A DNA stretch of 64,000 nt from CAWCON01 sp963797185 (GTDB lineage Bacteria > Patescibacteriota > Saccharimonadia > Saccharimonadales > UBA4665): the NCBI GenBank assembly GCA_963797185.1, contig CAWCON010000003.1, positions 1 to 64,000 on the forward strand, in the 5' to 3' direction. The translations under genes were made by a program, and so were the position numbers. Below the pieces are notes generated by a model. It was given only the letters and a program-made list of their open reading frames with translations, had not been told where the DNA came from and did no database searches. Below are positions 1-8,196 of this stretch, in pieces. How positions within the stretch are numbered: the first letter of the stretch is position 1; the number at the start of each line of letters is the position of its first letter.

Positions 1-305
1 TCTGCACCTGATGCAAAGGTTTCTCGTGCAGCAACATCTCTTAATACACTCAGACCAGCACTACCAGCTCCCATAAGTAAAGCATCAACACCTATACCAG
101 CTACTTCAGTAAGAGCTCTCGCTGCGACAGCACGACCAATATTCTGTCTTCGACTGATTTGCTCAATTTCTGGTACGGGGGTCTGTAGCTCTAGAGATTG
201 ACCAGTTTGAGCCATAGTAGAGACTTCGGCCATTACAGCCGGTCCCTCGTGTGCCAATTGGCTTTGAAGGAATTCTACGGGTGTCGGTACTAATTGTGTT
301 TCCAT
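1..305 (-). CDS. Hypothetical protein, N-terminal part (runs off left edge)
   Basis: An open frame reads leftwards from an ATG at 305 to the window edge, giving 101 codons with no stop. The visible part starts METQLVPTPVEFLQ and holds an acidic and Gln-rich stretch, then an Ala/Gly-rich helical segment around residues 60-100 (GRAVAARALTEV, LLMGAGSAGLSVL). There is no signal peptide or recognised domain, and I do not recognise the family. No clear ribosome binding site precedes the ATG. The 180-bp gap to the next gene holds only small spurious frames. Confidence 0.55.
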   Translation of the reverse strand, partial: METQLVPTPVEFLQSQLAHEGPAVMAEVSTMAQTGQSLELQTPVPEIEQISRRQNIGRAVAARALTEVAGIGVDALLMGAGSAGLSVLRDVAARETFASGA

Positions 306-485
306 AGTTTTTGTTTTAGTCTAAAAAAGACACAGGTACACAAATACTATAACAAAGTTTATGCTAATTGTCAATTATATTGGAATGTGTTCTATTTAGG
401 CGAAATAGTTCCAGTACATAGAGCCATACTTCGCCAAGGGCAAGTTTATAGTACGAGTAATCTACTAAAGCGCTGTAAAGATATG

Positions 486-2579
486 TTACTTCCGATGACT
501 TTGGCGTGTTGACCAGACTCGTTCTGTACCGAGTAGTACAATTCCCGTAAACCCAATGATGAGCGAAATAGGAGCAATCGAGAGAGTTGCTTTGTTATGA
601 TTTTGCGTTATCGGAGTGTTCGTTTTAGAAGAAACAAGCACGTTATTCTTAATAAGTGACTGAGTGTTGCTAGTTGTTGGCCCTGGTGTTAGGCCGGCGT
701 CAACAAGAGTATTGTCGGTTGCAGGGAATTGAGCGGTTACGGACGTCGTGTTTGTATTCGATGTGGAGCCGCTTGTTGGCTGACCTTGATCGTTGGTGCT
801 GGATGAATTTTGAGTCGATGCTACTTGATTCGGAGCTACTCCAAAATTCCCATCCCAAGTACCGAATACGTTGATGAACAAGATTCCGAACCAGTTGGAT
901 AGATCAAGTTGACTATCAATTAAGTTTACGAGATTAACGCTGGACGTAGCGTTTCCTGTTGTAGCGTTCCCGGCATTGGTATTGTTACTAACGTTTGCAT
1001 TTCCGCTGTTAGCATCCGCAATAATATTATTATTGATCGCATCATTGTTGGCTGAGTTCAAGGTTGCCGTGTCCACTGTAGTAGGTACAGTACTATCTTG
1101 GGATATACCACCTCCTAGCTCTGCAGCCGTTGTACCGGCAGGGGCATTCATAATTAGACCAACCCAAGTACCAAGCACGTTTACGAACACTAATACGTCA
1201 TTGCTTCCAACGATCTGTGACCCAGTTAAGTTCAATACTGTGACATTCGTAGCAGCATTCCCGGTAGTTGCACTTCCTGCGCTAGTATTGTCAGCAACAG
1301 CTGCCTGACCAGTGCTTGCATCAGTAGTGATGTCGTTGTTGATAGCTTGGTTATTGGAATTTGTGTCATCGATAGTCTGATTATTATCATTCTGGGTAGC
1401 TGATGGGGTAGGAGTCGCCGCGTTACTTGCCAGTAATGTGTTGAGGAAATCAGATGGTAATAGGATATCGCCATTCAGGCTCCCAAAGATATTAACAACC
1501 CCAACAAATGATTGCCCAGAACCTATAGCAGAATTCAATAGGTTGATGATATCTGCAACTGAATCAGCTGAACCCGAAGTTGCACTTCCGCCAGTAGTAT
1601 TATTTGTGACACCCGCGTTTCCGCTTGTAGCACCAAGATTGATAGTGTTATTAATAGCGCTATTAGTACTATTATTGACATCTAGGTTGTTAAGCGCCTC
1701 AGAACTACCCGGTTGTTGAGGGATGTTGCTAGGATTGATCAGAATGTCACCATCTACGTCACCGTTAATATTGGCAGTAAAAGTTGATGCACCTGTGGCC
1801 GATGACTGTAGTAGGTTTTCAACATTTTCTATGTCGAGTGCATTACCACTTGTTGAATCGCCGCCAAGGGTATTGCTGTCAACGCTTGCATTACCTGTTT
1901 GGGCGTTAGAGTTAAGAGTATTACTAATGTTGGCGTTATAGAATAGGTTAAAGTTCCCATTAGCTGTAGTAGATTGACTACCGGTATTACCGTTGCTACT
2001 ACCGGAAGTATTACTAGTTGAATCTGTTGGCGTATTTGTCGCGGCCGAACTGTCATCTGATACGGCGGCCGGGCCTCCGCTTGTCGGTGCTCCGGCGGGA
2101 GGTGTAGTGACTGCTATAACGTTTGGTACATATTGATTAGTAGCGGCGTCAAAGATCCATTGGGTTGTGTCCCACATACCAGTAGCTGGATTATAGCTGT
2201 AAGTTTGTGGGGTGATTGGCTGAGTCTGGTCAGTATTCGGATTCCAGATATAGTAAGCATTTTCCCACATACCAGTAGCTGCATTATAAGTGAACGTATT
2301 GGCGCTTGGACCAGTTGGTTGTGTTGGCCCTGTTTGAGATTTCTTATTATTGTTCGATGATGACGAAGAAGACGTACCCGTAGTCGAAGTTGAGGATCCG
2401 CTACCGGAGTTGGAAGAAGAACTAGAAGACTGATCACTGCTTGTGGTTGGTGTTGTAGCATCGCTAGCCCCGTTGCTACTATCAGCCAACACATTCATAG
2501 GATGAAAACTCATAACCGTCAACAGCATAGCGCTGCTTACGAAACTTAATCTTGATGCCACCCTAATCTTGTGTCTCAT
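486..2579 (-). CDS. Secreted, C-terminally anchored repeat surface protein
   Basis: A 697-residue Ser/Thr/Asn-rich protein. Residues 1-32 form a signal peptide (basic start, hydrophobic core, ending near VLA). A low-complexity Ser/Gly/Thr linker follows. Next come two copies of a short aromatic repeat (YNPATGMW and YNAATGMW with WIFDAAT-like continuation, about residues 95-155). Four longer repeats of about 90 residues follow, each with the core [ST]GNAxVxxNTxxG-A-[ST]GNA and then a hydrophobic VxNLxxSxI strand. The C-terminus is a membrane segment (about 666-683, ISLIIGFTGIVLLG) with a basic tail, so it is probably anchored in the membrane with the bulk outside. GGAG precedes the ATG by 11 nt. 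The repeat core also occurs in the next two genes upstream, suggesting a locus of related adhesins or fibre proteins. The exact function is unknown. Confidence 0.85.
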   Translation of the reverse strand: MRHKIRVASRLSFVSSAMLLTVMSFHPMNVLADSSNGASDATTPTTSSDQSSSSSSNSGSGSSTSTTGTSSSSSSNNNKKSQTGPTQPTGPSANTFTYNAATGMWENAYYIWNPNTDQTQPITPQTYSYNPATGMWDTTQWIFDAATNQYVPNVIAVTTPPAGAPTSGGPAAVSDDSSAATNTPTDSTSNTSGSSNGNTGSQSTTANGNFNLFYNANISNTLNSNAQTGNASVDSNTLGGDSTSGNALDIENVENLLQSSATGASTFTANINGDVDGDILINPSNIPQQPGSSEALNNLDVNNSTNSAINNTINLGATSGNAGVTNNTTGGSATSGSADSVADIINLLNSAIGSGQSFVGVVNIFGSLNGDILLPSDFLNTLLASNAATPTPSATQNDNNQTIDDTNSNNQAINNDITTDASTGQAAVADNTSAGSATTGNAATNVTVLNLTGSQIVGSNDVLVFVNVLGTWVGLIMNAPAGTTAAELGGGISQDSTVPTTVDTATLNSANNDAINNNIIADANSGNANVSNNTNAGNATTGNATSSVNLVNLIDSQLDLSNWFGILFINVFGTWDGNFGVAPNQVASTQNSSSTNDQGQPTSGSTSNTNTTSVTAQFPATDNTLVDAGLTPGPTTSNTQSLIKNNVLVSSKTNTPITQNHNKATLSIAPISLIIGFTGIVLLGTERVWSTRQSHRK

Positions 2580-2742
2580 TATAATTTAGTCTCCAATTTA
2601 GATCTTCTATAGTTATTCGGCTAGTTATTTAATAACATTCTATTTTTTCGGTATGGGAAAGGGAGAGCTGAGCAGAAAAGCCCTCCCAACCCCATTCCTT
2701 AAATTTTCAATTTCCTTGCGGAGATTCTTTAGATTGCTCTAA

Positions 2743-3348
2743 TTAGTTCTGTACAGATAGATCTACTGATGTTGAGTTTGAGTTTGTAGCGTCACCGCTA
2801 GTTGCAGACCCGCCAGTAGTATTGTCAGAAACTTTTGCGTTACCTGAACTTGCTTCTTGAGAGTTCTGGTTGCTAATAGAAAAGTTAGTGTCGTTGTTGA
2901 TACTAACATCGCTAGTAGTCTTTGTAACGCTTACGATTGAAGAGTCAGGACCTGTGTCACTAGCGTCTACGCCAGTACCAGATGTGCCTGGGTCTCCTGA
3001 AACAGTGTCAGCACCAACGCTACCACCACCACTGTTGTCAACTGCTACAGTTGCACTTGTAGAGTTGGAGTTCATTGCAGCTCCAGTTGTTGCAGCTCCA
3101 CCTGTTGTGTTGTGGTTTACTTCAGAGTTACCAGTTGAAGTACCTTGCCAGTTAGAGTTGTGATCTTCTAAGTTAGTGTCGTTATTAACCTTTAACTTAT
3201 TGTCACTTGTACTAATGGACTTGATTGTTGAATTAGGACCAGTTGTTGTTGCTGTTACGCCTGCACTAGCTCCTGCAATTCCTGCAAAGCCACCAACAAG
3301 GCTGAGCGACGTTGCTACTGTTGCTGCTACTCTTAGGATTTTTTTCAT
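2743..3348 (-). CDS. Small secreted repeat protein of the Gly-Asn-Ala family
   Basis: 201 residues with a typical Sec signal peptide (MKKILRVAATVATSLSLVGG, cleavage likely near GASA). The mature part has two related halves of about 75 residues. Each begins with TGPxSxIxSxxxT, continues as a NNDTN stretch, and ends in [ST]GNxxVxxNTTGG-A-[ST]G-A plus NSNSTS. This is the same core as in the large surface protein downstream. There is no C-terminal anchor, so it may be released or assemble on the surface. A strong ribosome binding site (GGAGAGGA) lies just before the ATG. The family is unknown to me; a structural or adhesive surface role is inference from composition and context. Confidence 0.8.
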   Translation of the reverse strand: MKKILRVAATVATSLSLVGGFAGIAGASAGVTATTTGPNSTIKSISTSDNKLKVNNDTNLEDHNSNWQGTSTGNSEVNHNTTGGAATTGAAMNSNSTSATVAVDNSGGGSVGADTVSGDPGTSGTGVDASDTGPDSSIVSVTKTTSDVSINNDTNFSISNQNSQEASSGNAKVSDNTTGGSATSGDATNSNSTSVDLSVQN

Positions 3349-3471
3349 TTTGTCCTCTCCTTCCTTAGATCATATTATTTTTTACTGCTCTCGGGCTGCT
3401 CACCCGACTTTATAGGACGAATCATTATCCTTTAAAGTCGAACGACCAAGGGATCCCTTGATATTTAATGT

Positions 3472-4035
3472 CTACGGCATACCTGTAGTGGATGACGCAC
3501 TGGACGAACTATTAATATCTTGGTTCGAACTCTGAAAAAAAGTTGTATTGCTAGAACTAGCATTGCTATTGGATGAAGCACCTGAAGATTGACTTGAATC
3601 AGTCGATATATCTACTGCTGCATTACCTGTGTTATTGGTAATAACTTGTGAATTATTGCAGCCTTGAGAAACGGGTACGGTTTTCCCGTTGACTAAGACG
3701 TTGGTTGAGCACTGAGTTTGAGATGGTGAATTGCCGGTCGTATTAGTTGATGTTGTAACAGTGACCGATGATGCATCAGAGTTGCTAGGTGAGGGAACAT
3801 CTGCTGCCGTTGGTGAACTAGTTTCCGCTACGTTGTTGTCAGAAGACTGACTAGTTACAGACTGCCCACCAGTAGAAGGAGATACTTGTACGATGTCAGC
3901 TGTTTTTTTATTTGAGATTGTATGGGTAGGATTTGTAAAAACGGGGAAAGCAATGAGCGATATTACTAGAACAACACCAAAGCCATAGAGCAGTAATCTT
4001 CGTGACCGTTTTAGTCTAGATCTCATATGGCTCAA
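3472..4035 (-). CDS. Membrane-anchored Ser/Thr/Asn-rich extracellular protein
   Basis: 187 residues. A very basic N-terminus (RSRLKRSRRLLLYG) is followed by one membrane segment at about residues 15-32 (LLLYGFGVVLVISLIAFPVF). The rest is a low-complexity Ser/Asn/Thr region with a single Cys pair (CSTNVLVNGKTVPVSQGC) that could form a disulphide loop. A degenerate copy of the neighbour motif (NNTGNAAVDIST) links it to the two downstream surface proteins. The start at 4035 is a TTG placed 7 nt after a GGAGGAAG ribosome binding site; an ATG three codons later is the alternative. It is probably a type II or N-anchored surface protein. Function unknown. Confidence 0.75.
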   Translation of the reverse strand: MSHMRSRLKRSRRLLLYGFGVVLVISLIAFPVFTNPTHTISNKKTADIVQVSPSTGGQSVTSQSSDNNVAETSSPTAADVPSPSNSDASSVTVTTSTNTTGNSPSQTQCSTNVLVNGKTVPVSQGCNNSQVITNNTGNAAVDISTDSSQSSGASSNSNASSSNTTFFQSSNQDINSSSSASSTTGMP

Positions 4036-4222
4036 GATGCTTCCTCCATTAATAATCTTCTAAATATATCTCCCACTACGGTAATATTTAATACCCGAGA
4101 AGTTTATTGACTCCTCAATCGTACCTGTATTAATAGATCTTTCTGTGAAATATCTAACATTGTAATTTTCGTTTTTTATATTATTATCCCTTGACTACAC
4201 CTAAGATTATGCCAACGTTGCC

Positions 4223-4250
4223 TTGACAATTTAGGCTAGTGATATATACA
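4223..4250 (+). promoter_or_regulatory. Promoter TTGACA-N16-TATACA
   Basis: TTGACA at 4223-4228 and TATACA at 4245-4250 give a near-consensus vegetative promoter. It would start transcription near 4257, about 30 nt before the small frame at 4286. Confidence 0.6.
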
Positions 4251-4285
4251 ACAGTCTATTCATATTAAACAAAAAATTTTTAAAT

Positions 4286-4492
4286 ATGCTTAAAGCCAAG
4301 GAAGCAGGTTTTTATGCCAGAACCCCGGCGGATTATTCTCCAGTAAAAAGCATAGTCGTTAGAAATAGTAGTGGGGCAGCATTAATATTGTACGACTTAG
4401 CCAGAACCCCACATTTGTATAAAGACAAGCTCAATTCCTTAAAAAGTTATTTAGTAAAAATATCAGTCAAAAAGACGAGAAATCAGGTCTGA
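4286..4492 (+). CDS. Small hypothetical protein, 68 aa
   Basis: A basic 68-residue frame (MLKAKEAGFYARTPADYSPV...) without signal peptide or recognised domain. A good promoter lies just upstream, but the ATG has no ribosome binding site. It ends in a Lys-rich tail. A hairpin (GAATAAT...ATTATTC, about 4491-4520) follows the stop without a T-run. It could be a real small gene, or the transcript could simply lead into the tRNA genes. I do not recognise a family. Confidence 0.35.
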   Translation: MLKAKEAGFYARTPADYSPVKSIVVRNSSGAALILYDLARTPHLYKDKLNSLKSYLVKISVKKTRNQV

Positions 4493-4600
4493 ATAATTAA
4501 AGTGTTCACTGATTATTCGAATTCAACAGATGACTGAGTACAGATAGACACCTGAATAAAATAGTAGTTCATATTCATGTGACCAAACCACTGAGCTGTT

Positions 4601-4609
4601 TGTTATAAT
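4601..4609 (+). promoter_or_regulatory. Extended -10 box before tRNA-Thr
   Basis: TGTTATAAT is a TGN-extended -10 element. It is 17 nt before the 5' end of tRNA-Thr, leaving a short precursor leader. No convincing -35 is present. Confidence 0.5.
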
Positions 4610-4625
4610 TGTTTAGCAGTTAGTT

Positions 4626-4702
4626 GCCATCTTAGCTCAGTTGGCTAGAGCACCGCTTTCGTAAAGCGGGGGTCCGGGGTTCGAATCCCCGAGATGGCTC
4701 CA
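4626..4702 (+). tRNA. tRNA-Thr(CGT)
   Basis: A full cloverleaf. The acceptor GCCATCT pairs with AGATGGC. The anticodon loop TTCGTAA gives CGT. The T loop is GGTTCGAATCC. The discriminator base is U and CCA is encoded. The U discriminator fits the UGGA of the thrS T-box leader at about 10 kb. Confidence 0.95.
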
Positions 4703-4717
4703 ATTAAGTCATTAGTT

Positions 4718-4792
4718 GCGGGTATCGTATAGTGGCTATTATGTAGCCTTCCCAAGGCTAAGACGAGAGTTCGATTCTCTCTACCCGCACCA
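4718..4792 (+). tRNA. tRNA-Gly(CCC)
   Basis: The acceptor GCGGGTA pairs with TACCCGC. The anticodon loop TTCCCAA gives CCC. The discriminator is A and CCA is encoded. It lies 15 nt after tRNA-Thr, so the two are probably cotranscribed. Confidence 0.95.
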
Positions 4793-4894
4793 CAGAGTAT
4801 CATTTGTAATAGCTTTCGGTGCTTTAGAACGTGCACAAGCTTGCATATAAATATTGATTTTGATAGCCTTCATTTGAAAGGGTAAGGACATATC

Positions 4895-5185
4895 ATGGAC
4901 TACAATCGCCCAGAAGGCTGTAAGGCAGCGGTTACTAGTGGTTGGGAGACAACGTATTCCGGAGGAGTATACAGTCGCACAATCCATCAAAAGTTTACTG
5001 CAAAGGTCTATTGTGGAGAGCGACAAGCAACTTGTGATGACTCGTTTAATGAAGGACCTTGGCAATTTAATCATGAGTACTATTCTAGGCAGACAGTAGC
5101 AGCTGTTTCAGCACAAGTAAGCGAAGTTCTGGGCGCAATATGCTTAGGTTGCCCATATAACAAGGAGCGAGCGGGTTCAAGCTAA
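4895..5185 (+). CDS. Small Cys-containing hypothetical protein, 96 aa
   Basis: A 96-residue frame preceded by AAAGGGTAAGG, a plausible ribosome binding site 9-14 nt before the ATG. It has five cysteines: one near residue 9, two near 40 and 47, and a CLGC pair near 83-86. It also has several aromatic residues (PWQFNHEYYS). No signal peptide is present. The C-terminal CxxC could bind metal or be redox-active, but I do not recognise a family. It stands alone between tRNA-Gly and the membrane protein downstream. Confidence 0.45.
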   Translation: MDYNRPEGCKAAVTSGWETTYSGGVYSRTIHQKFTAKVYCGERQATCDDSFNEGPWQFNHEYYSRQTVAAVSAQVSEVLGAICLGCPYNKERAGSS

Positions 5186-5414
5186 AGGTTGTACTTTAAA
5201 TAAAGTAGTTCTGACTTCGTCTATAACGCTGTACTAGTTAGCTTCCCAAACGCTTCTCTTACCACCAAAGTGTCTTCTGGTACCTTCAGCATGTTGGAGT
5301 AAGGAATTATCAAATGATAGCTGTCCCGGATCTATCTGATACCTGCAAGCGTTTACACTTAAATAGGGCTTGGACGTTTACGTAGATGTTAGGAGAGCAT
5401 ACAATGTACACCAT

Positions 5415-5771
5415 ATGTCGACAACGAAAGAGTACTTTCAGGACAAATCAATTCTATTACTACTAAGTGTAAATTTCTTCTTATTATTTCTCGCTATACT
5501 TCTCATCATTCTTCGCTTAACAATAAGTTCGGACGGAACCTATATACAACAATATAGAGCGAACGTAGGTATTGGTGACTTTAAGACAGGTGGGATAACA
5601 GACATAATAGCTTTTATTATTTTTGCAGTCTTAGTGCTTATCCTTCATGTTGTTTTAAGTATTAAGGCATATCACCTCAGACGTCAGTTCTCGATTACTT
5701 TACTGGGGCTTGGTGCCTTATTGCTTGTTATAACAATTATTATCAGCAACGCACTTTTGGTTTTACGTTAA
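5415..5771 (+). CDS. Small integral membrane protein, three TM helices
   Basis: About 118 residues from the ATG at 5415. Three hydrophobic segments are clear: ILLLLSVNFFLLFLAILLII near residues 12-35, DIIAFIIFAVLVLILHVVL near 62-82, and ITLLGLGALLLVITIIISNA near 94-114. TTTACG (5377) and TACAAT (5400-5405) with a 17-bp spacer would start transcription 2-3 nt before this ATG, favouring it over a TTG 15 codons upstream. The next gene, a glycosyltransferase, starts 6 nt after the stop, so the two form an operon and this protein may help its membrane assembly. Family not recognised. Confidence 0.7.
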   Translation: MSTTKEYFQDKSILLLLSVNFFLLFLAILLIILRLTISSDGTYIQQYRANVGIGDFKTGGITDIIAFIIFAVLVLILHVVLSIKAYHLRRQFSITLLGLGALLLVITIIISNALLVLR

Positions 5772-5776
5772 TCAAC

Positions 5777-7390
5777 ATGACAGATATAGAAATTCCCTAC
5801 GAAAAAGATCGCGATAAAAGGTATCGTTTTTTTGAGATTCTACCGGGGGCAGTCTCTTGGTTTATGCTTTTTCTACCATTCTTGCTTAGTTTTATAAATG
5901 TAACAGTCGCTGTCTTTTTCATTGTGGGATATCTATTAATCTATGTAGCCCGCTCAGCAGGGGTTGATATAAGGGCGCTGCAAGGTTACCGGATCATGTC
6001 TCGATATCAAAAATTAGATTGGGATCACCTCCTGCATGAACTTGAAGAAGGAAAAATAGATGAACAAATTCATATTGATCGACCTAAATGGCACGTTAGT
6101 AACGTGGGTTATACCGATAAGCAGCCGTTAACTATAAAGCCGCACGAGATTATCCATGTGGCGATGGTAGCTATGTACAACGAAAGCCGTGAGGTTCTTG
6201 AACCGACTATTAAGTCGATCCTTGAATCAGATTATGATAAGAAAAAAATTATACTTATGATTGCCTACGAGGAAAGGGGTGGGGAAGCAACAGAAAAGTT
6301 GGCAAATGATCTGGTTGAAGAATTTGGGAAAGAGTTTATGCATGCTGCAGCAGTTAAGCATCCCGATAACATTCCTGGCGAAATAATAGGCAAGGGGGGC
6401 AATATTACTTATGCGGGGAGAGAGTTAGAGAAATACGTAAAACAGCACAGTATTGATCCGCTGAAAGTTATAGTAACGACTCTTGATGCAGACAATAAAC
6501 CCCATAAAGAATACTTTAGTGCGCTGACTTATGTATATTGTATCTGTCCTGATCCTGTTCACGTTTCATTTCAACCAGTACCAGTTTATACCAATAATAT
6601 TTGGGATGCTCCAGCACCGATGAGAGTGATCGCTACAGGTAATACGCTCTGGAACATAGTCTTGACGTTGCGCCCGCATATGCTCCGTAACTTTTCTTCA
6701 CATGCTCAGAGTATGCAAACATTAATTGATACAGACTTTTGGAGTGTTCGGACTATTGTTGAGGACGGTCATCAATTTTGGCGTACATATTTTCGTTATG
6801 ACGGTAAACATGAAGTCTATCCTATTTATATTCCCGTCTATCAAGACGCGGTTCTTTCAAGAACCTATCGGAAGACACTGAAAGCCCAGTTTATTCAGCT
6901 AAGAAGATGGACGTGGGGAGCCTCTGATATAGCCTTTGTTATAGATAAAGGGTTCTTTCATAAGAATAAAATTCCAAAGCATGATTTAATTGTTAAGCTT
7001 GCTCGTTTATTTGAAAGTCACATAACCTGGGCAATTGCGCCTCCATTGCTTCTTTTTTCGGGTTTTGTACCGGCGCTCTTTCACCCTCAAAGCTATGCTG
7101 CTAACGTACTGCCGCTGATTATTAGTAGAGTCCAGGAAATCGCATTAATCGGAGCACTGGCTTCGTTGTTTATTTGTTTTAAGACTTTACCACCGAAACC
7201 TAAGCGTTATAAGGCACATCGCTCCTTTTTTATGATTGCTCAATGGGTGCTTATGCCAGTGACCTCTCTCGCTTATCAATCCTCAGCTGCGCTCTATTCT
7301 CAGACACGATTAATGTTTGGCCGATATATAGGGAAGTTTGATGTTACAGAAAAAGCAGTGATAACCGATGATAATAAGATCGTCAGTTAA
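5777..7390 (+). CDS. Membrane GT2-family glycosyltransferase
   Basis: 537 residues, resembling processive family 2 transferases of the cellulose or chitin synthase type. Two N-terminal membrane helices (about 24-62) precede a cytoplasmic domain. That domain has an N-terminal nucleotide-sugar strand (HVAMVAMYNESREVLEPT), a DAD motif (TTLDADNKPH), an acceptor ED motif (IVEDGHQFW) and a Q..RW-type motif (QLRRWTWGASD, about residue 375). C-terminal helices follow (about 410-500). It probably makes or exports a surface polysaccharide or glycolipid from UDP-sugars at the membrane; the substrate cannot be read from the sequence. It is cotranscribed with the small membrane protein upstream. Confidence 0.85.
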   Translation: MTDIEIPYEKDRDKRYRFFEILPGAVSWFMLFLPFLLSFINVTVAVFFIVGYLLIYVARSAGVDIRALQGYRIMSRYQKLDWDHLLHELEEGKIDEQIHIDRPKWHVSNVGYTDKQPLTIKPHEIIHVAMVAMYNESREVLEPTIKSILESDYDKKKIILMIAYEERGGEATEKLANDLVEEFGKEFMHAAAVKHPDNIPGEIIGKGGNITYAGRELEKYVKQHSIDPLKVIVTTLDADNKPHKEYFSALTYVYCICPDPVHVSFQPVPVYTNNIWDAPAPMRVIATGNTLWNIVLTLRPHMLRNFSSHAQSMQTLIDTDFWSVRTIVEDGHQFWRTYFRYDGKHEVYPIYIPVYQDAVLSRTYRKTLKAQFIQLRRWTWGASDIAFVIDKGFFHKNKIPKHDLIVKLARLFESHITWAIAPPLLLFSGFVPALFHPQSYAANVLPLIISRVQEIALIGALASLFICFKTLPPKPKRYKAHRSFFMIAQWVLMPVTSLAYQSSAALYSQTRLMFGRYIGKFDVTEKAVITDDNKIVS

Positions 7391-7428
7391 TGGTTAACGC
7401 TTAGATAAGCGTATAGTTGTGTTCTTAT

Positions 7429-7842
7429 CTAATCCCAGTAATAAGCTTTATAGTGTACTGCCGCAGCGTTATCAAAACGCTTTAAAACGTTATAGGCGAT
7501 AGTTTTGACGGCTAACTTATTAATTGTACCGAGCTGAACTTTTTTAAGTGCTTGGGTGAGGATAGTGTCAGTCAGTGCTGCAGCTTCATCAACTGGTGAT
7601 TTACGATGGCGGCAGCTCTCATAAATGCTAATAAATAGTCTATCGCGTGAGAAGGGCACCAATGCTGTAGGTTGATTAGGATCAGTTGAAAACATCAGTG
7701 AACGTTGTTCGTCAACAGATTCAATCGTCGAATACATCGCTCCACACTGCAAACACTTTCTGCGCCGCCACACTCTGTTAAGTTTGGTTTGGTGGCGAGA
7801 ATTGATAACGTGGGTTGGGCCAGAACAATATATACATACCAT
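7429..7842 (-). CDS. NrdR-like transcriptional regulator (second copy)
   Basis: 137 residues with the NrdR architecture. An N-terminal zinc ribbon carries two Cys pairs (CIYC and CLQC, about 35 residues apart) with the RRRKCLQC signature. An ATP-cone-like region follows (VPFSRDRLFISIYESCRH...AVKTIAYNVLKRFD). It is shorter and more divergent than the canonical NrdR at 50.9 kb: the strand normally reading VIKRDGRREPF is LVPFSRDRLF. NrdR proteins repress ribonucleotide reductase genes by sensing ATP/dATP. A perfect 10-bp dyad covers its own start codon, suggesting autoregulation. Whether it controls nrdJ or another target is unknown. Confidence 0.8.
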   Translation of the reverse strand: MVCIYCSGPTHVINSRHQTKLNRVWRRRKCLQCGAMYSTIESVDEQRSLMFSTDPNQPTALVPFSRDRLFISIYESCRHRKSPVDEAAALTDTILTQALKKVQLGTINKLAVKTIAYNVLKRFDNAAAVHYKAYYWD

Positions 7843-7855
7843 GTCTATATATTGT
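7825..7855. promoter_or_regulatory. Inverted repeat ACAATATATA-N11-TATATATTGT at nrdR-like start
   Basis: A perfect 10-bp inverted repeat straddles the start codon (7842) and the probable -10 of the minus-strand nrdR-like gene. The arms resemble NrdR boxes (consensus near ACACTATATATTGTGT). It is a candidate operator for autoregulation. Confidence 0.5.
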
Positions 7856-8196
7856 CATACAGCAGAAGAAAATGTTAGTGGAAAAACTTATAAAAATGGT
7901 GGGTAAATAGACTCTCTAGATAAGACTAGAGTTATACGAACCTAACACTGCAGGTGCAGGGTTAGGAATCTTCAGAAACGCGGACTCTCTTAACTCGATC
8001 GCTTGATTTTTGTAAGCTCAGTTCTTCGTAGAAAAGCTGAAAAATATCAAGCGAATTTGCTTGGCTGGTACTCAAACCAACTCACCTCGTTTAACATGCT
8101 TATGTTAACATAAAACTATTAAAAAGTCAAACTAATATTAGCCCTGATACTATAAACAGCAAGCAACGTTACTACTTAACAGGGCAGCTTTGCTTT
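7843..8196. other. Structured intergenic region, no gene found
   Basis: No coding frame is convincing here. Several inverted repeats occur: CCTAAC-A-CTGCA-GG-TGCAG-G-GTTAGG at 7941-7966, a long hairpin with arms GCTTGAT and ATCAAGC at about 8000-8061, and TTAACAT-GCTT-ATGTTAA near 8090-8110. None has a clear T-run on either strand. It could hold a small RNA or only the 3' end of the esterase transcript. Confidence 0.4.

Noticed and set aside
294..512. 72-codon plus-strand frame between the first two genes
   Set aside because: It overlaps the starts or ends of better-supported genes, is rich in unusual residues, and lacks a ribosome binding site.
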